From Loripinus fragilis (lineage: Eukaryota; Mollusca; Bivalvia; Lucinida; Lucinidae): DNA of 64,000 bases. The position numbers and the translations under genes are program-made. Numbering within the stretch: the first letter of the stretch is position 1; every line of letters begins with the position of its first letter. Shown piece by piece: positions 7,776 to 20,233 of the stretch. The notes under the pieces were generated by a model. It searched no databases. It had not been told where the DNA came from and saw nothing but the letters and a program-made list of their open reading frames with translations. The DNA is taken from contig OZ026522.1 of the NCBI GenBank assembly GCA_964019695.1, positions 14,630,687 to 14,694,686 of the forward strand. The letters run 5' to 3'.

Positions 7776-10700
7776 GTAAGTGTTGAAAGGGATTGAATTT
7801 TTATTTACCCTGGAGTGCATGGGTGAAAGTTTTAAGGATGACCTTTCATATAAAGTCAGCCTCAAACAACTGCTGAAATAGGCAGATTATTATAGCTTAT
7901 CATATGACGTCGTGTCTTGGAGTGAAGTAACGCCATGCAATAAAAGAGATAAACCACTAGTGGTTTATAGATTTTCCGGAAACGTTATGACGTTCCTAAC
8001 AACGGTGTGATGTTCATAACAACAATGCACACATAATGACAAAATTATACCGTTTTTACGGCAGAAATGAGATTTCAAAGTAATCTTATTGTCATATGAT
8101 AAATAGAATCTTACATTCGTGCTCTTATATCATTGAATTTATTAAACTTGTTGCAAAAAAGAGATAAATGCTCAAGCCGAGCATTTTATCTCTTTTCCCC
8201 AACTCGTTTAATAATTCAATAAAACATGAACACTCGCATAAGATCCTGTATTTCTCTGTGAAGTGCAGGTGCTTAGTTGGTGGCTTAGTTTCTAGCCTAA
8301 AATTAACTTTGCCATTTAATAACATTCTTTCATAATTTAAAATGAAGGATTTTACTTGCTGAAAAATTATTGTTTGTATTTCTTTTCTTTTTGACTTTCT
8401 CATGACAATGGTGGAATATTTTAGTCTGCTAGTTATTACTGGAACCGCCTATAATTAATTTTCATCATACACAGGCCAAAATCCTCGAGAAGGTGTCATC
8501 ATTACCAGTAGATAGATTGTTGTTAGGGAAGCTTATTTGGAGCTTGTGATCATATACGGTTTACCGATGTAGCGATTTGTTTTCAACAAGTCACTTTCGT
8601 TAGCCTCAACAATAAAGCTAGAAACTATTTTTGACAAGCAATTCTGATGTTGTTTACAACACTTATCAGTTTTTCTCCTTTAAATATACCATGGATTGAG
8701 TGCTATGAGACATGAAAATAGCTCAACCACCTGGCTCAGTACTGGTTAATGCCAAGGAACCACCACAAAAATGAATAAATATAGGAATGTGAATTTTTGA
8801 CACCTTTTGTTTGGAATTATGAGTTCTAGAAAATGAAACTTGGCCCAGTGGGTAATAGAATATATCATATATTGGAGAAATAGATTGTGTCTCCATATTC
8901 ATCCAATTATATTTCTGACTCTCCATTTTTCTGTTTGATTAAGAGGAGCATATTAACTGATCAAGAGTGTATATTTTGATTTACAGAATTGGTGAGTTTG
9001 CAGAGCTGTACTCCAAGAAACTAGGAATAAGTGAGACTGGGTTGAGGAAGACACTATGGGGAGATTACTACCTAAATATGAAAACTAAGAGAGTTATGAA
9101 GGGAGCACAGGTTAGAGATTAGTCTTATTATCCCTGCGGAAGGCGGGGGGATATAGGTTTGGCTTTGTCTGATCGTCTGTTCATCAGCCTTTCTGTCCTC
9201 AGCCATAACTAAGTAACAAATGAAAAGATTTTCATGAAACTTATACTGAATATATTTGACCATGTCGTGATACACATGTAGTTTCATTAGGATGCTATCA
9301 GTTATAGAGGAGTTATTGTCCCTTGATTGCCTACATTTCACCGCAGCCATAACTAGTAAGTAATGAGTGGAATTACATGTAACTTATAAGGAATAAAAAT
9401 ACCATTGTGTGATGATGCACGTGAAGTTTCATGAGGATACCATGAGTTTTAGAGGAGTTATTGCCCTTTGATTGCCGTAATAAAATTGATGAATTGTTCC
9501 GTCATCAACCATTACTTGGTAAGTGATAGATGGAACTGCTTCACTTCTGGCCTTCAGATTTATGGTGGGCCCGGGTCATTGTCCCATGTTTTCGATTTCA
9601 AAATATGGCCCTTTCCAAGGCAGTGGGCCCAGTGGACCCATCCTTTTTAGTTGTGAAAAAATCTCACTTTAATGAAAAATATTCATCTTACATCGAGTCT
9701 ACGAGCTCCACAAAAATTAGAAAGTACATGTAGGTTGGCAATACAGTAAAACCTGTCTTAAGCAGCCACTAAAAAATAGACAAAACAAAGATCTTAATGA
9801 AGGTGGAAAGAATTGCAGAATGCTCCCCTTGCATCATTCTGCAATACGTTTGACCTGCATTAAGCAATAATTCACTGGTCTTTTTTTTTGAGTGGCCGCT
9901 TAAGACAGGTTTTACTGTATAATCAGCAGTCAATATATACTGGGATAACCAGTTTTCGCCAACTTAAGCAGATATGGCTCTGGGGATAGCAAAACAAAAT
10001 AAAACCTGACCAGAAAATGATTTAATCATAAAATTTCAACCTTTTATAATAATGTAAGATACCTTAGACCATCAAAATATGTTATCTAATTTTCAAAAAC
10101 TTTGATTTGTTTGTGCACCCGTTTTTCCGCAATCTTGAAAAATAGTAATCTAATTTCGACAACTCTTGTTTACCTGAAAAAAGAAACCTCATAAAGGGTT
10201 GGATAGATAAAAAATCAATATATGTTTTGAGACAAAACATTTTTTTCATTCAATGAACATAAATTATTGTGAATCTTTAATTATTTAATTTATTGTAATC
10301 AAAAATATTTCAGTCATGATTTTTTTTTCTATATTCAATTCAAATTTAGATTGATTTGGACCCCTAGGTTCATTGGGGTGCTACCACGCAGGTAGTAAAT
10401 GAAAAAGTAGACATAAAAGCTTTCTTTTATGTACTGTAGGGATTCATCAAGCCATTGCAGGTGAAAGATTGATATATTTTATCAAAAATTCATCGTTAGA
10501 TATATGGTCGGTACAGCTGCTTATTATCCAGACCATTGTTTCTGAGTCTTAACATTTATAAGAACCCCCATTTGATAAAATCAATAATTTCTCCACTTGG
10601 GGTCCCCATACATCACTGAGCTTTCTCACCTCCATAGTGGTGATGTCAATGCAAATGAAAAAGGAGGAAGCGATGCATTCAATGAATAAAACATTTCAGG

Positions 10701-13700
10701 ATCATGATTAAAAGATTGGGGTTAAAAAGAATTAGTGAAAATGGCGGGAAAACATTGATGCAGGCAGGTGATCATTATCTTACCACTAAGGTATGCATTT
10801 TCATACTGCTTTGCAACTAAACAGACAACTTTTCATCTGCCCTTGAAAATCCCCTTTTCAGAATGAGTCTGTGACAACACACAAGTGAAAAAACAGTGGG
10901 AATGTTCAATTGGCGAAATTACATTCTTGGCGAAATTAGCTTACTCCACTATACATATATGCATACAAGTGTCAGAGTGTAGATAAAGTATACAACCCAA
11001 ATATCAACTGTGTTTAGTTTGATATGCTTGGGCCCATCATTTCAGAAAATGGCCCACCATTTTTTTTATCCATGGGTCACTTCGGCCCACCAATCTTGAA
11101 TAAAAATCTGAAGCCCTGGCTTCAGCCCTTGAGCAACATGACTGAAAATGTTGATTTGACTGAAAGCATCAACTTGAACAACTTGCTCAATATCTCATAC
11201 TGTACACGGATCTTCACAGAATGTCGTAATTTCTGTGTTAAATAGAGATTATTATATGATTGTTCAATATAATAATATATTTGAGCCAGTGCATTAGATT
11301 TCCAACAATGTGGTATGTGCGACCACCAAAGCCTCAGATCAGCCTTCGCTTACGCACAGTCTGATCAGAGCCTTTGCTAGTCGCTTGAGTATTCTATGAT
11401 TGTTAAGCTACTGACTGAACACCATTTGGAGTTTCTTAGCTTAAAAAGAGGCTGCAGAGGCTCTTCTGTGTCTACACATGTCAAAATGCCACATTTTTGG
11501 AAATCACATGCACTGGCTCATTTATCAAACAGCAATTATCATTCTGCTTGTACTAATTTTAGCTGTTAAAGAAATAGATACTCTGCAGCCATGATTAAGC
11601 CAAGTGCTTGAAAGCCATGTCATTATCATGTGTGCAATATGAACATATTTCCTTGTAAATGTATGATACGTTCCAGTATTGTATTATACAAGTCTGTTTT
11701 CTTTTCAGTCTAAAGGGAAGAAGCCATTATTTGTGCAGTTTGTCCTAGAGAACCTCTGGTCTGTCTATGATGCTGTTCTTGTCAGGAGGTAAGCTTAAAG
11801 GGATGGTGTGATTTTTGTTTGTGGATTCTTTACGTCCCATCAACAATCTTTCAGTGAAACAGGGACGGGTCTTCCTGGGTTGAACCAGTACTAAGCTAGG
11901 ATAAATGTGTCTTGCTCAAGGACCACAATGCAGAGGGATGGTATGATGACAGGTTGACCTTGTCAAGAGAAAAATGAACTAGATGCATGCTGGGTAAATT
12001 TTCATGACTTTTGTAGTCTGCTTAATTTTTTCAAAATTATTTGTTTCGAAAAATTCTTTCAGGAACACTAACAGAGTGTAAAATGGTTTGGGCCCAGATC
12101 AGTGTAGACATTCTGTCAGTCCTGATCTGGGTTTTAACTGTTCGCAAAGGTTAATCAGCAGACGCCAAAAGTAGCCGCTGGCAAGCAAAGAGTGAAACTA
12201 TTCTCAAAGGTGCAGACCATACTGTATTCGGCAGTCTATGATAAATGTTCTAATATTTCGAACAGTAGTTGCCTGCTACAAAAGCCTAGTCGATCATGGC
12301 AGACCCAGATCAGACTGCTTCTGAAGAAGCAGTCTGATCAGAGGCTTCCCTGTTTGCTTTTCTAACAAGCTTTTTGTGAGTTCCAGGACTGATAACCAAC
12401 ATTTTATTTGAGAACAGAAAGAGAAAAGAGTTCGTAATTTTAAAACATTTACTGTTATCAGTGCCTGTTATTCATTCTCTGGTTAATGTCAAATTCCTGA
12501 AAAACGGCATTGATATCGATATACATGTACAAGTTTGTTGCTATGGAATTTGCTTATGGTGTAAATCATGGAGCGACGGGATTTCCAAAGGGAGCATCCC
12601 ATAAAGAAACATTGAAAGTTGTAATTTGATGATTTAGAGGAAAACAATACCCAAATGATCATAAACTTAACCCTAAAAGCACCTATCACGACTGTAGTAG
12701 AAGACAAATTTTGTGACATCTTTCCTAATTTTTGGAATATAAAAGGTATGATATTTCATGAGAATTGTCTGCCAGCATTATGCCTTATTTCTTATTTTTG
12801 AAAAGCAGCAAAATTTGAAATTGTTGTCTGCTGCAAATTTTAGGTGGGGCTTTATGGGTTGAATAATTGTTGTAAAAGTATGTAATAAAAAGGTTATTGG
12901 AATTGTATGGAGATATATTTTGCATAGACTCATTGATTTGGTGGGCTCAACGAGCTTGCGAGTCAAGTTCCAAAACAAAGAGTGCGCACAAAATATATCT
13001 CCATACTATCCAATAACCTATAATTCTTGAGTTTCAGCCCATATATGAGTTTAGAAATTTTCACTTGTGATCCATCAGATTATATGGGTCTCGACGCAAG
13101 AAAACCTGTCTTTGGGGATTCGGGAACAACAAAGGTGCAGACCAACCTATGCATCCACACAGTCTGATCAGCACCTTTGTTATTCGCTTATTGGAAAGTA
13201 TCATATCTAGACTAAAGAGCTACGTGCATTAAGAGGCTATTTTGGCCCCCCTATGAGGCCAAAAAATGAAATTCACTTTTCACCAAAGTCTTCTTAGTGG
13301 TTTATTAGGACAATGACCCAAGTGTATTAGTCTGATATAAGTTTGACTTTTACCTTTGCTATGGTAACAAAAATCGCCGCCAAAACGGGCTGAAAATAGG
13401 AAATTGACCATTTTGGGGCAAATTTGAGACGTTTGACAGAGCAATTAACATAGAGCACAAGCAAATACCAAAAAGATATTTTAACAGATGATGAGAATTA
13501 ACATGGCGCACAACATATTAAAAGGATTTTTTGGTATTTAGCTGTGCTGATATCTTATTTTAGAAAATTTGGTCTCTAAAAGCCTTTAATTTGGTCAAGA
13601 ATGGCAATTTCTCTATTTTATGCGGATTTTGTCAGCCATTTTTGTTACCATAGCAACGGTAAAATTTAAATAAATGCTGAAATTTTACACTTCAGCCATT

Positions 13701-16700
13701 CTTCTTATAAAAGGATCCAAAGAATTTTGTGAAAAGCAAATTTCAGTTTTTTGCTCCAAAGGGGGCCATTTTAGCCCCTTAATGCACGTACCCCTTTCAT
13801 TTTTCTATATAGACTCTACAGGTGAGGAGACTAGTTTTAGTCCGGCTTTGCTGGAAACCACCAAGACAGGTTTTTGTGACGCAGTGGCCCGTATGAGGTT
13901 GATTATTCAAATTTAATGCTTCAAATTATAAGGAAGATTTGTTTGTTCTAAAAAGAGTTAAGAGTTGATTGTACATGTATTTTCACCAGGGATAAAGAGA
14001 TGACAGAGAAGATTGTGAAATCGCTGAATCTAAAAATAGCTCCAAGGGATTCCCGCCACAGTGATCCGAGGGTTCAGTTGGCAGCCATTACAGCACAGTG
14101 GCTACCTGTATCCAGGGCTGTTCTATGTAAGTGGACAACTTTGCCCCATAGATTTAGTTTTAACCCTGAAAGTGCCACCTATAATTTGCAGCAGACGACA
14201 ATTAAAAATGTTGTCGCTTTTTCAAAAATAACAAATAAGGCATCATATTTCATGAGAATCGTCTGCTGGCAGACTATTCTCATGTAATATCATACCTTAT
14301 TTTTGTCAAAAATTGGGAAAGATGTCTCAAAATTTGTCGTCTGCTGCAGACGTGATTGGTGCTTTAAGGGTTAAGAGGTGATTTTTTTCTATATTTCATG
14401 TTTCACTTGTATCTTTGTGTTAATATTTTAAGCTAGACCTAAACTTTGCTGAAAACACCATGGTCACTCCTTCATGAAACCAAATATGAATTCCCATTTC
14501 ATATGAGTCATTTACCAGCAGATACCTGGCCATATAGTGCAGTCGGCAACGTGTCTGATTACAGATGCACGTCTGACTGCAGATCCATGGGTCTGGAGTT
14601 CGATCCCGGCCCGGTCCAATACTTTTGTGGAGATTGATCTTGAAATAATTTCTACGGTCATTCTCCTCCCTTCCGCTGATTCATTTAAGAAGGGTTGTTG
14701 TCAGTTACAAGCGAAAGTGTGTGCACAAAGTACTGGTTAACTGCTTGTTCAAGCTTGCCCAGGAAAAAGTGTGGTTAGGTGAACTGACCGTCCCCCATGA
14801 CCATTGCTGTTGACTTGGGACGTAAAGCAACAAAACAAACTAACAAAATCTACCAGCAGATGATTCACACGAAATTCCAATCCTTATTTCTACAAATGCA
14901 AGTAATATATCACAAAAATTGTCAGGGAGCGCAGTGGCTCAGTGGTAGAGTGCTTGACTCGAGACTGAAGGGTAGCGGGTTCGAGCCTCACCGGCGTCAC
15001 TGCGTTGTGGTCCTTGAGCAAGACACATTTATCCTAGCTTAGTACTGGTTAAACCCAGGAAGAACCGTCCCGCATAACTGAAAGATTGTTGAGTGGACGT
15101 AAAGAATTAAATCAAACAAACAAACAAAACAAAAATTGTCACCGGCTGAGGTCATGGTTCTTGCTTTATGGGTTATGTTGTGGGTTGGAAGTATCTCAGA
15201 CATGACTAATTAATGATTTTATTCAAATGTGTATATTATAAATTTGGGCCCGTAAAAATTTTCATTTTGATAATTTGTGGTTAATGAAGGTAATTTGGAT
15301 AATGAATATTCTAAATTTCTTTTTCTTGGTGCATGTGCGGATCCAGAGGGGGGACAGGGGTCCGGATTCCCCTGGAAAATCACAAGTGGCTATAGGTTTC
15401 CTTAGAAACACTGGTACGGACCCCATTGAGAAGCCATTGGACCCAAGGGGTCTAATTGCTTCTTGAGGGAGGTCTGACCTCTGTGAAATACGTTAATGAC
15501 CAAACTCCAGCTGTTAAGTTTTTAGAACTAATTTTTCGCAATAGCTTTTTACTACGTCATATATCGAAAAACTTATCTCGATAAAAAGTATTCAGGAACA
15601 TCTCCCAAACAGATCCCACATCCAAGATGCTGCAGGTTCCGCTGTGCTTAGATGAACTCTTTGAACATTTTAAGCAAAGTGCAAGTAAACCAAGTCCAAG
15701 ATGTCAGTCAAAAATTATGTTTGCCCTAATTCAATTACTAAAGCAATGGATGGCTTATTCAAATATAATGGAAATTGCGCCTGATTCCCTCGTGGGTTTA
15801 GCTAGTGGGGTCATCTCAAAACCGTTCATTTCATAGCATGTGCATAAGAGAAAAATGGCATGTCATGTGAAAACCCAACCTTTGTTACTTCAAATGAGCA
15901 TGCTTAAAGTTGATTCTGCATATGCATGGTAAATTTTGAGTATGCAAACGGCAGTTTTATGTTATGCATAACATATGAATAACAAATACTCTTTGAGAAT
16001 ACCCCTTTCTGTCACGCCTATACGAATTTTACCTGTCAATAAAAAAACTTAGAAATTTAGGTCGAATTCAATTTATTGCAAAATCTTCATCTATGTACAC
16101 AAAATCTGTTCACACCACAAGCACCAGACCTTTTGGAGAAGTTGGCGCAATGTCTCCTCTACAATTTTCATTGGGAACTAATTTTGCTAAAATTGAAGTT
16201 AAAAAAGTTATTGCGAAAAATTAGTTCTAAAAACTTAACAGCTGGAGTTTAAAAAGAAAAAAAATGTCAGGATCCCCATGACGGAATTTTCTGGATCCTC
16301 GCATGAAGATGAGAGTGATGTTGTTTCAGCTGTAGTATGTGACAAGCTACCCTCACCCTTAAGTATACTAGAAGATAAAGTGGAGAAACTGATGTGCAGT
16401 CAGGCCCAGAGATTTGACTCACTACCAGAGCAGACACAGAGGCTCAAACAAGGTACCTTGTAAATTACAGTAAAACTTGTGTAATTTTTTTATTTGATTC
16501 TTTACGTCTCAGTCAACAATCTTTCAGTTATGTCTGGACGGGTCTTCCTGGGTTGAACTAGTACTAAGCAAGGATTAATGTGTCTTGCTCAAGGACACAA
16601 TGTGGTGACACCGGTGAGGCTCACACCTTCGGTCTCAAGTCAAGCACTCTACCACTGAGCAGTGTAAAACAGACACTCAAAAATAGACATAACAAAGATC

Positions 16701-19700
16701 TTTTAAGGCAAATGGTAGCTCAATGAAGGTCAAAAGTATTGAAGAATGCTCCCTTTGGAGCATTCTGCAATACTTTTGACCTGCACTAAGCGATAAAAGG
16801 TCTAAAAAACCAATTTGTGGTCTGTTTGAGAGTGGAGGGAGCGCAGTGGCTAGTGGTAGAGTGCTTGACTCGAGACCAAAGGGCCGCAGGTTCGAGCCTC
16901 ACCGGCGTCATTGCATTGTGGTCCTTGAGCAAGACACATTTATTCTAGCTTAGTACTGGTTCAACCCAGGAAGACCCATACTTTTATAACTGAAAGATTG
17001 TTGATGTGACGTAAAGAATCAAATCAAACAAACAAACAAAGAATTAGACATCACAAAGATCTCAAAGACAACTGGTAGCTTAATGAAGGTTGAAAGTATT
17101 GCAGAATGCTCCCTTAGGAGCATTCTGCAATACTTTTGACCTGTATTAAGCGATAATAGGTCTTGAAAACCAATTTGGGGGCTTTTTGAGAGTGACCGTT
17201 TTACACAGGTTTTACTGTAATATTTTAGCTCACCTAAGCAGAAGTCTAGAGTGAGGTATTAGTACGGCATTGGTGCGGCATTCATCCTTTGTCCGTTTAC
17301 ATTTTCAAGGACATATCTCTAATATCAGTTTGCCTATTGTGATCAAATTTCATGTAAAGTAGCATCACATAGGGAGAAAAGGCTGCATAATGTTTTTGGG
17401 CTGATTGGATTGGAACTCTGGTCGCCATGACAACATATGACTCCCATTGACTTAAAATGGGGAAAACTTTTAAAATCATCTACTTATTAATCCATGAGGC
17501 CCACAGTTTATATTTAGTGTGTAGCAATATCTAGTGGTCCCCTACATAAATTCTGCCGAACATGCCTCTGGGGTTCAAACTGGTCGCTTACCTGGGGATC
17601 AATAGCTCCCTTAAACTTTTTTTAATTTGAAAAAAGCAAAAAAAAAAAAAATCAAAAACCATGAGGCCCAAAGCTTATATATATTTACTAAACAGCAATG
17701 TTTAGTGGTTCCTTACATATACCCTTCCAACCATGCCCCTAAGGTCCAAATTGCCCAGGAAATGTGCATTAATAGCTACCTTAGACTTATAGTGGGGGAA
17801 AAACTTAAAAAATATTTTCTGAAAACATTAGACGCACAGCTTATTTATTATAGAATGATAAATTTGGCAGATTTTGAAAGCTCTGTGATTTATTTATATT
17901 TTATAACTCTTTGTTTACTAGTTTTGTCTGCTGGTAACCTTTGCAAACAATTTGGTCCCCCATCAGGCCCAACAGAGAGTTGGGCCACCTCTGGATCCAA
18001 CTTGTTTGACACTCTGATAATGATCCTGAAAGAATTTTTCAAAAAGATATTTTTTTTTTGAAAAAAATCAACAGACAAAACACACAAAAAATTACCTCTC
18101 ACGCAAAGAGTTAAAATCACTAACTGTAAGGTAAACCTCGATTAGTTGGTGGAGAATGAACATGTGTGATTTTGTTCGTGGGATATGTCACATGCTAAGT
18201 TGTTGTTGCATTGGTCAATGATACACTATCAGGTGACTTTTGAATGACATCCTGGGCGTGGTTCCGAAATGTATATTGACCTTTTCACTTGAAATTGACA
18301 ATATTTTTTGGCATAATACAAGTTTTAGGATTTGAATTTCAAAAGTTCAGGATTTTGGAAAATTTCAACTTACACCCATGAGTTTATACATGCCATCTTT
18401 GGGCACTTTATCTAGTTTATTAATATTTCAGATTTTCTGTCTTGTTCCGACAATGACACTGCTCCAGTGATAGTGTTTGTATCTAAGATGGTTCCTGTAG
18501 AGAAGAAACTATTACCAAAGAATAAAACAAGGTACTACATGTACATGCAACTGGATACCAGTTCATACTACTGAAGCACTTAACCTTTGCATGCTGAATA
18601 TTTTAATATACTACACTGCTTTCCAATTTTTATACTGTTAACTTACACCTTCCAGTAATAAACATGGATTTACAAGTAGAGTGGAAAACCGTGTGGATCC
18701 TGATCATATGACTTTGTCAGGCTGATCTGGATGTATACAGTGTTTTCAAAAAAGAATAAATCTGGGTTCCTCTATATATATAGTAAAATGATAGTTTTAC
18801 TTTTTGCAAACTGGGTAATATTTCATGCTTTAGTTGTTTTGTGCTGCCAATATATATTTTCTACAAAGTAAGGGAGATGAGGACAGGACATGGGAAAATT
18901 CCAGGCCGAATTTGGATGAAATTGAGCAAGTTTATTCGGTTCACAACTTTAAAATTCAGTTAAAAAACGAAAATTCTAGATTTTCACTAGCTCTACATGT
19001 GGTGATTGCTGAAACAAAAAAAAAAACAAGACGTTATCCCACTAGGAAGCTGAGCATGTAAAATTTTAATCCACCTATAATTTGCAGCAGACGACAGTTT
19101 CAAATTTTGCTGCTTTTTTAAAAATAACAAATAAGGCATGGTATTTCATGAGAATCGTCTGCTGGCAGACGATTGTCATGAAATATGCCCTGTTTTTTTT
19201 TTAAAGTTAGGAAAGATGTCGCAAAATTTGCCGTCTGCTGCAGTTGTGATTGGCGCTTTAAGGGTTAAGTGGTTTTACACTTTAATATTATCTAAAGAAT
19301 CATTATACCCCAGGCATTTATGCCGACCGGAATATAGTTTTCACCTTATGTTTCTTCATTCGTTTGTAATTCCGTTACAACGACAAAGTTCTTGGTTAAA
19401 GTTTCTCCAATGGTGTTTATCTCAGTAGCCTCTGATCAGAAAGCTGTCATATTTGGACCATAGTTACCCTTGGAGGGTTGGCATTGACTTGACCGATTCA
19501 GACCCTTGGGTTGATGCTGCAGGATGGGGCCTAGAGGTCAAAATCAAGGACGTCTTAAAAATATTTTTAGGATTTTTTTTTTCTTTTATAGAATCATTTG
19601 TTTTTCAACCACAAGTACTAATTAGGACTGTCTATCTCTGACTTCATATTTTAGGGTTCATGACCCAGGGTAGGGCTGGAGGTCAAAGTTTAGGATACCT

Positions 19701-20194
19701 TTAAAGTGCTATTATATTTTTCTGACTTATGCAGATATTTTACAAACCATTTGAAAGCATTCATATTTGGGCAGTTGGTACCATTCATGGCAGGCTTTCA
19801 ATCAACAGCTTCAGACACTTGGGCCCATGCCCCAGAGGTCAAAATCTAGGGACATCTTAAAAAATTCTTTTATAGAATCATTTGTATTTGAACAACAGGT
19901 ACTATTTGGTGCTGACTCTCTATTTCAGACCTTAGGGCTCATGACCCAGGGTGGGGCTAGAAGTTAAAATTTAGGACACCTTTCAAAAAGCTATTATATT
20001 TTTCCGACTTATGCAGATATCTTACCAAACCATTTATTAGAAAACATTCATATTTGGGCATTTGGTGCTTCAGACACTTGGTTCCTAGAGGTCAAACTCG
20101 AGCACATCTTAAGATTTTTTTATAGAATCATTTGTATTTGAACAACCGATACTATTTCTTTCCGTGACATCAGACCTTAGGATTTATGACCCAA

Positions 20195-20233
<39 letters not shown>

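Larger units (their letters stand above)
16468..17217. mobile_element. pogo-like MITE with a duplicated core, split by two SINEs
   Basis: Outer ends CAGTAAAACTTGTGTAA and TTTTACACAGGTTTTACTG are those of the 5650 family. The palindromic core (GAATGCTCCC...GAGCATTC) occurs twice, at about 16735-16775 and 17095-17140. A minus-strand SINE A lies before the first core and a plus-strand SINE A between the two. Confidence 0.7.

Noticed and set aside
15627..15836. 69-codon open frame inside the 749-bp inverted-repeat element as a gene
   Set aside because: No recognised motif, short, and inside a MITE. It may be a captured fragment but cannot be supported.
17627..18061. 144-codon open frame as a gene
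   Set aside because: It overlaps a dispersed repeat and a TTAA MITE, is low in complexity and has no recognisable motif.
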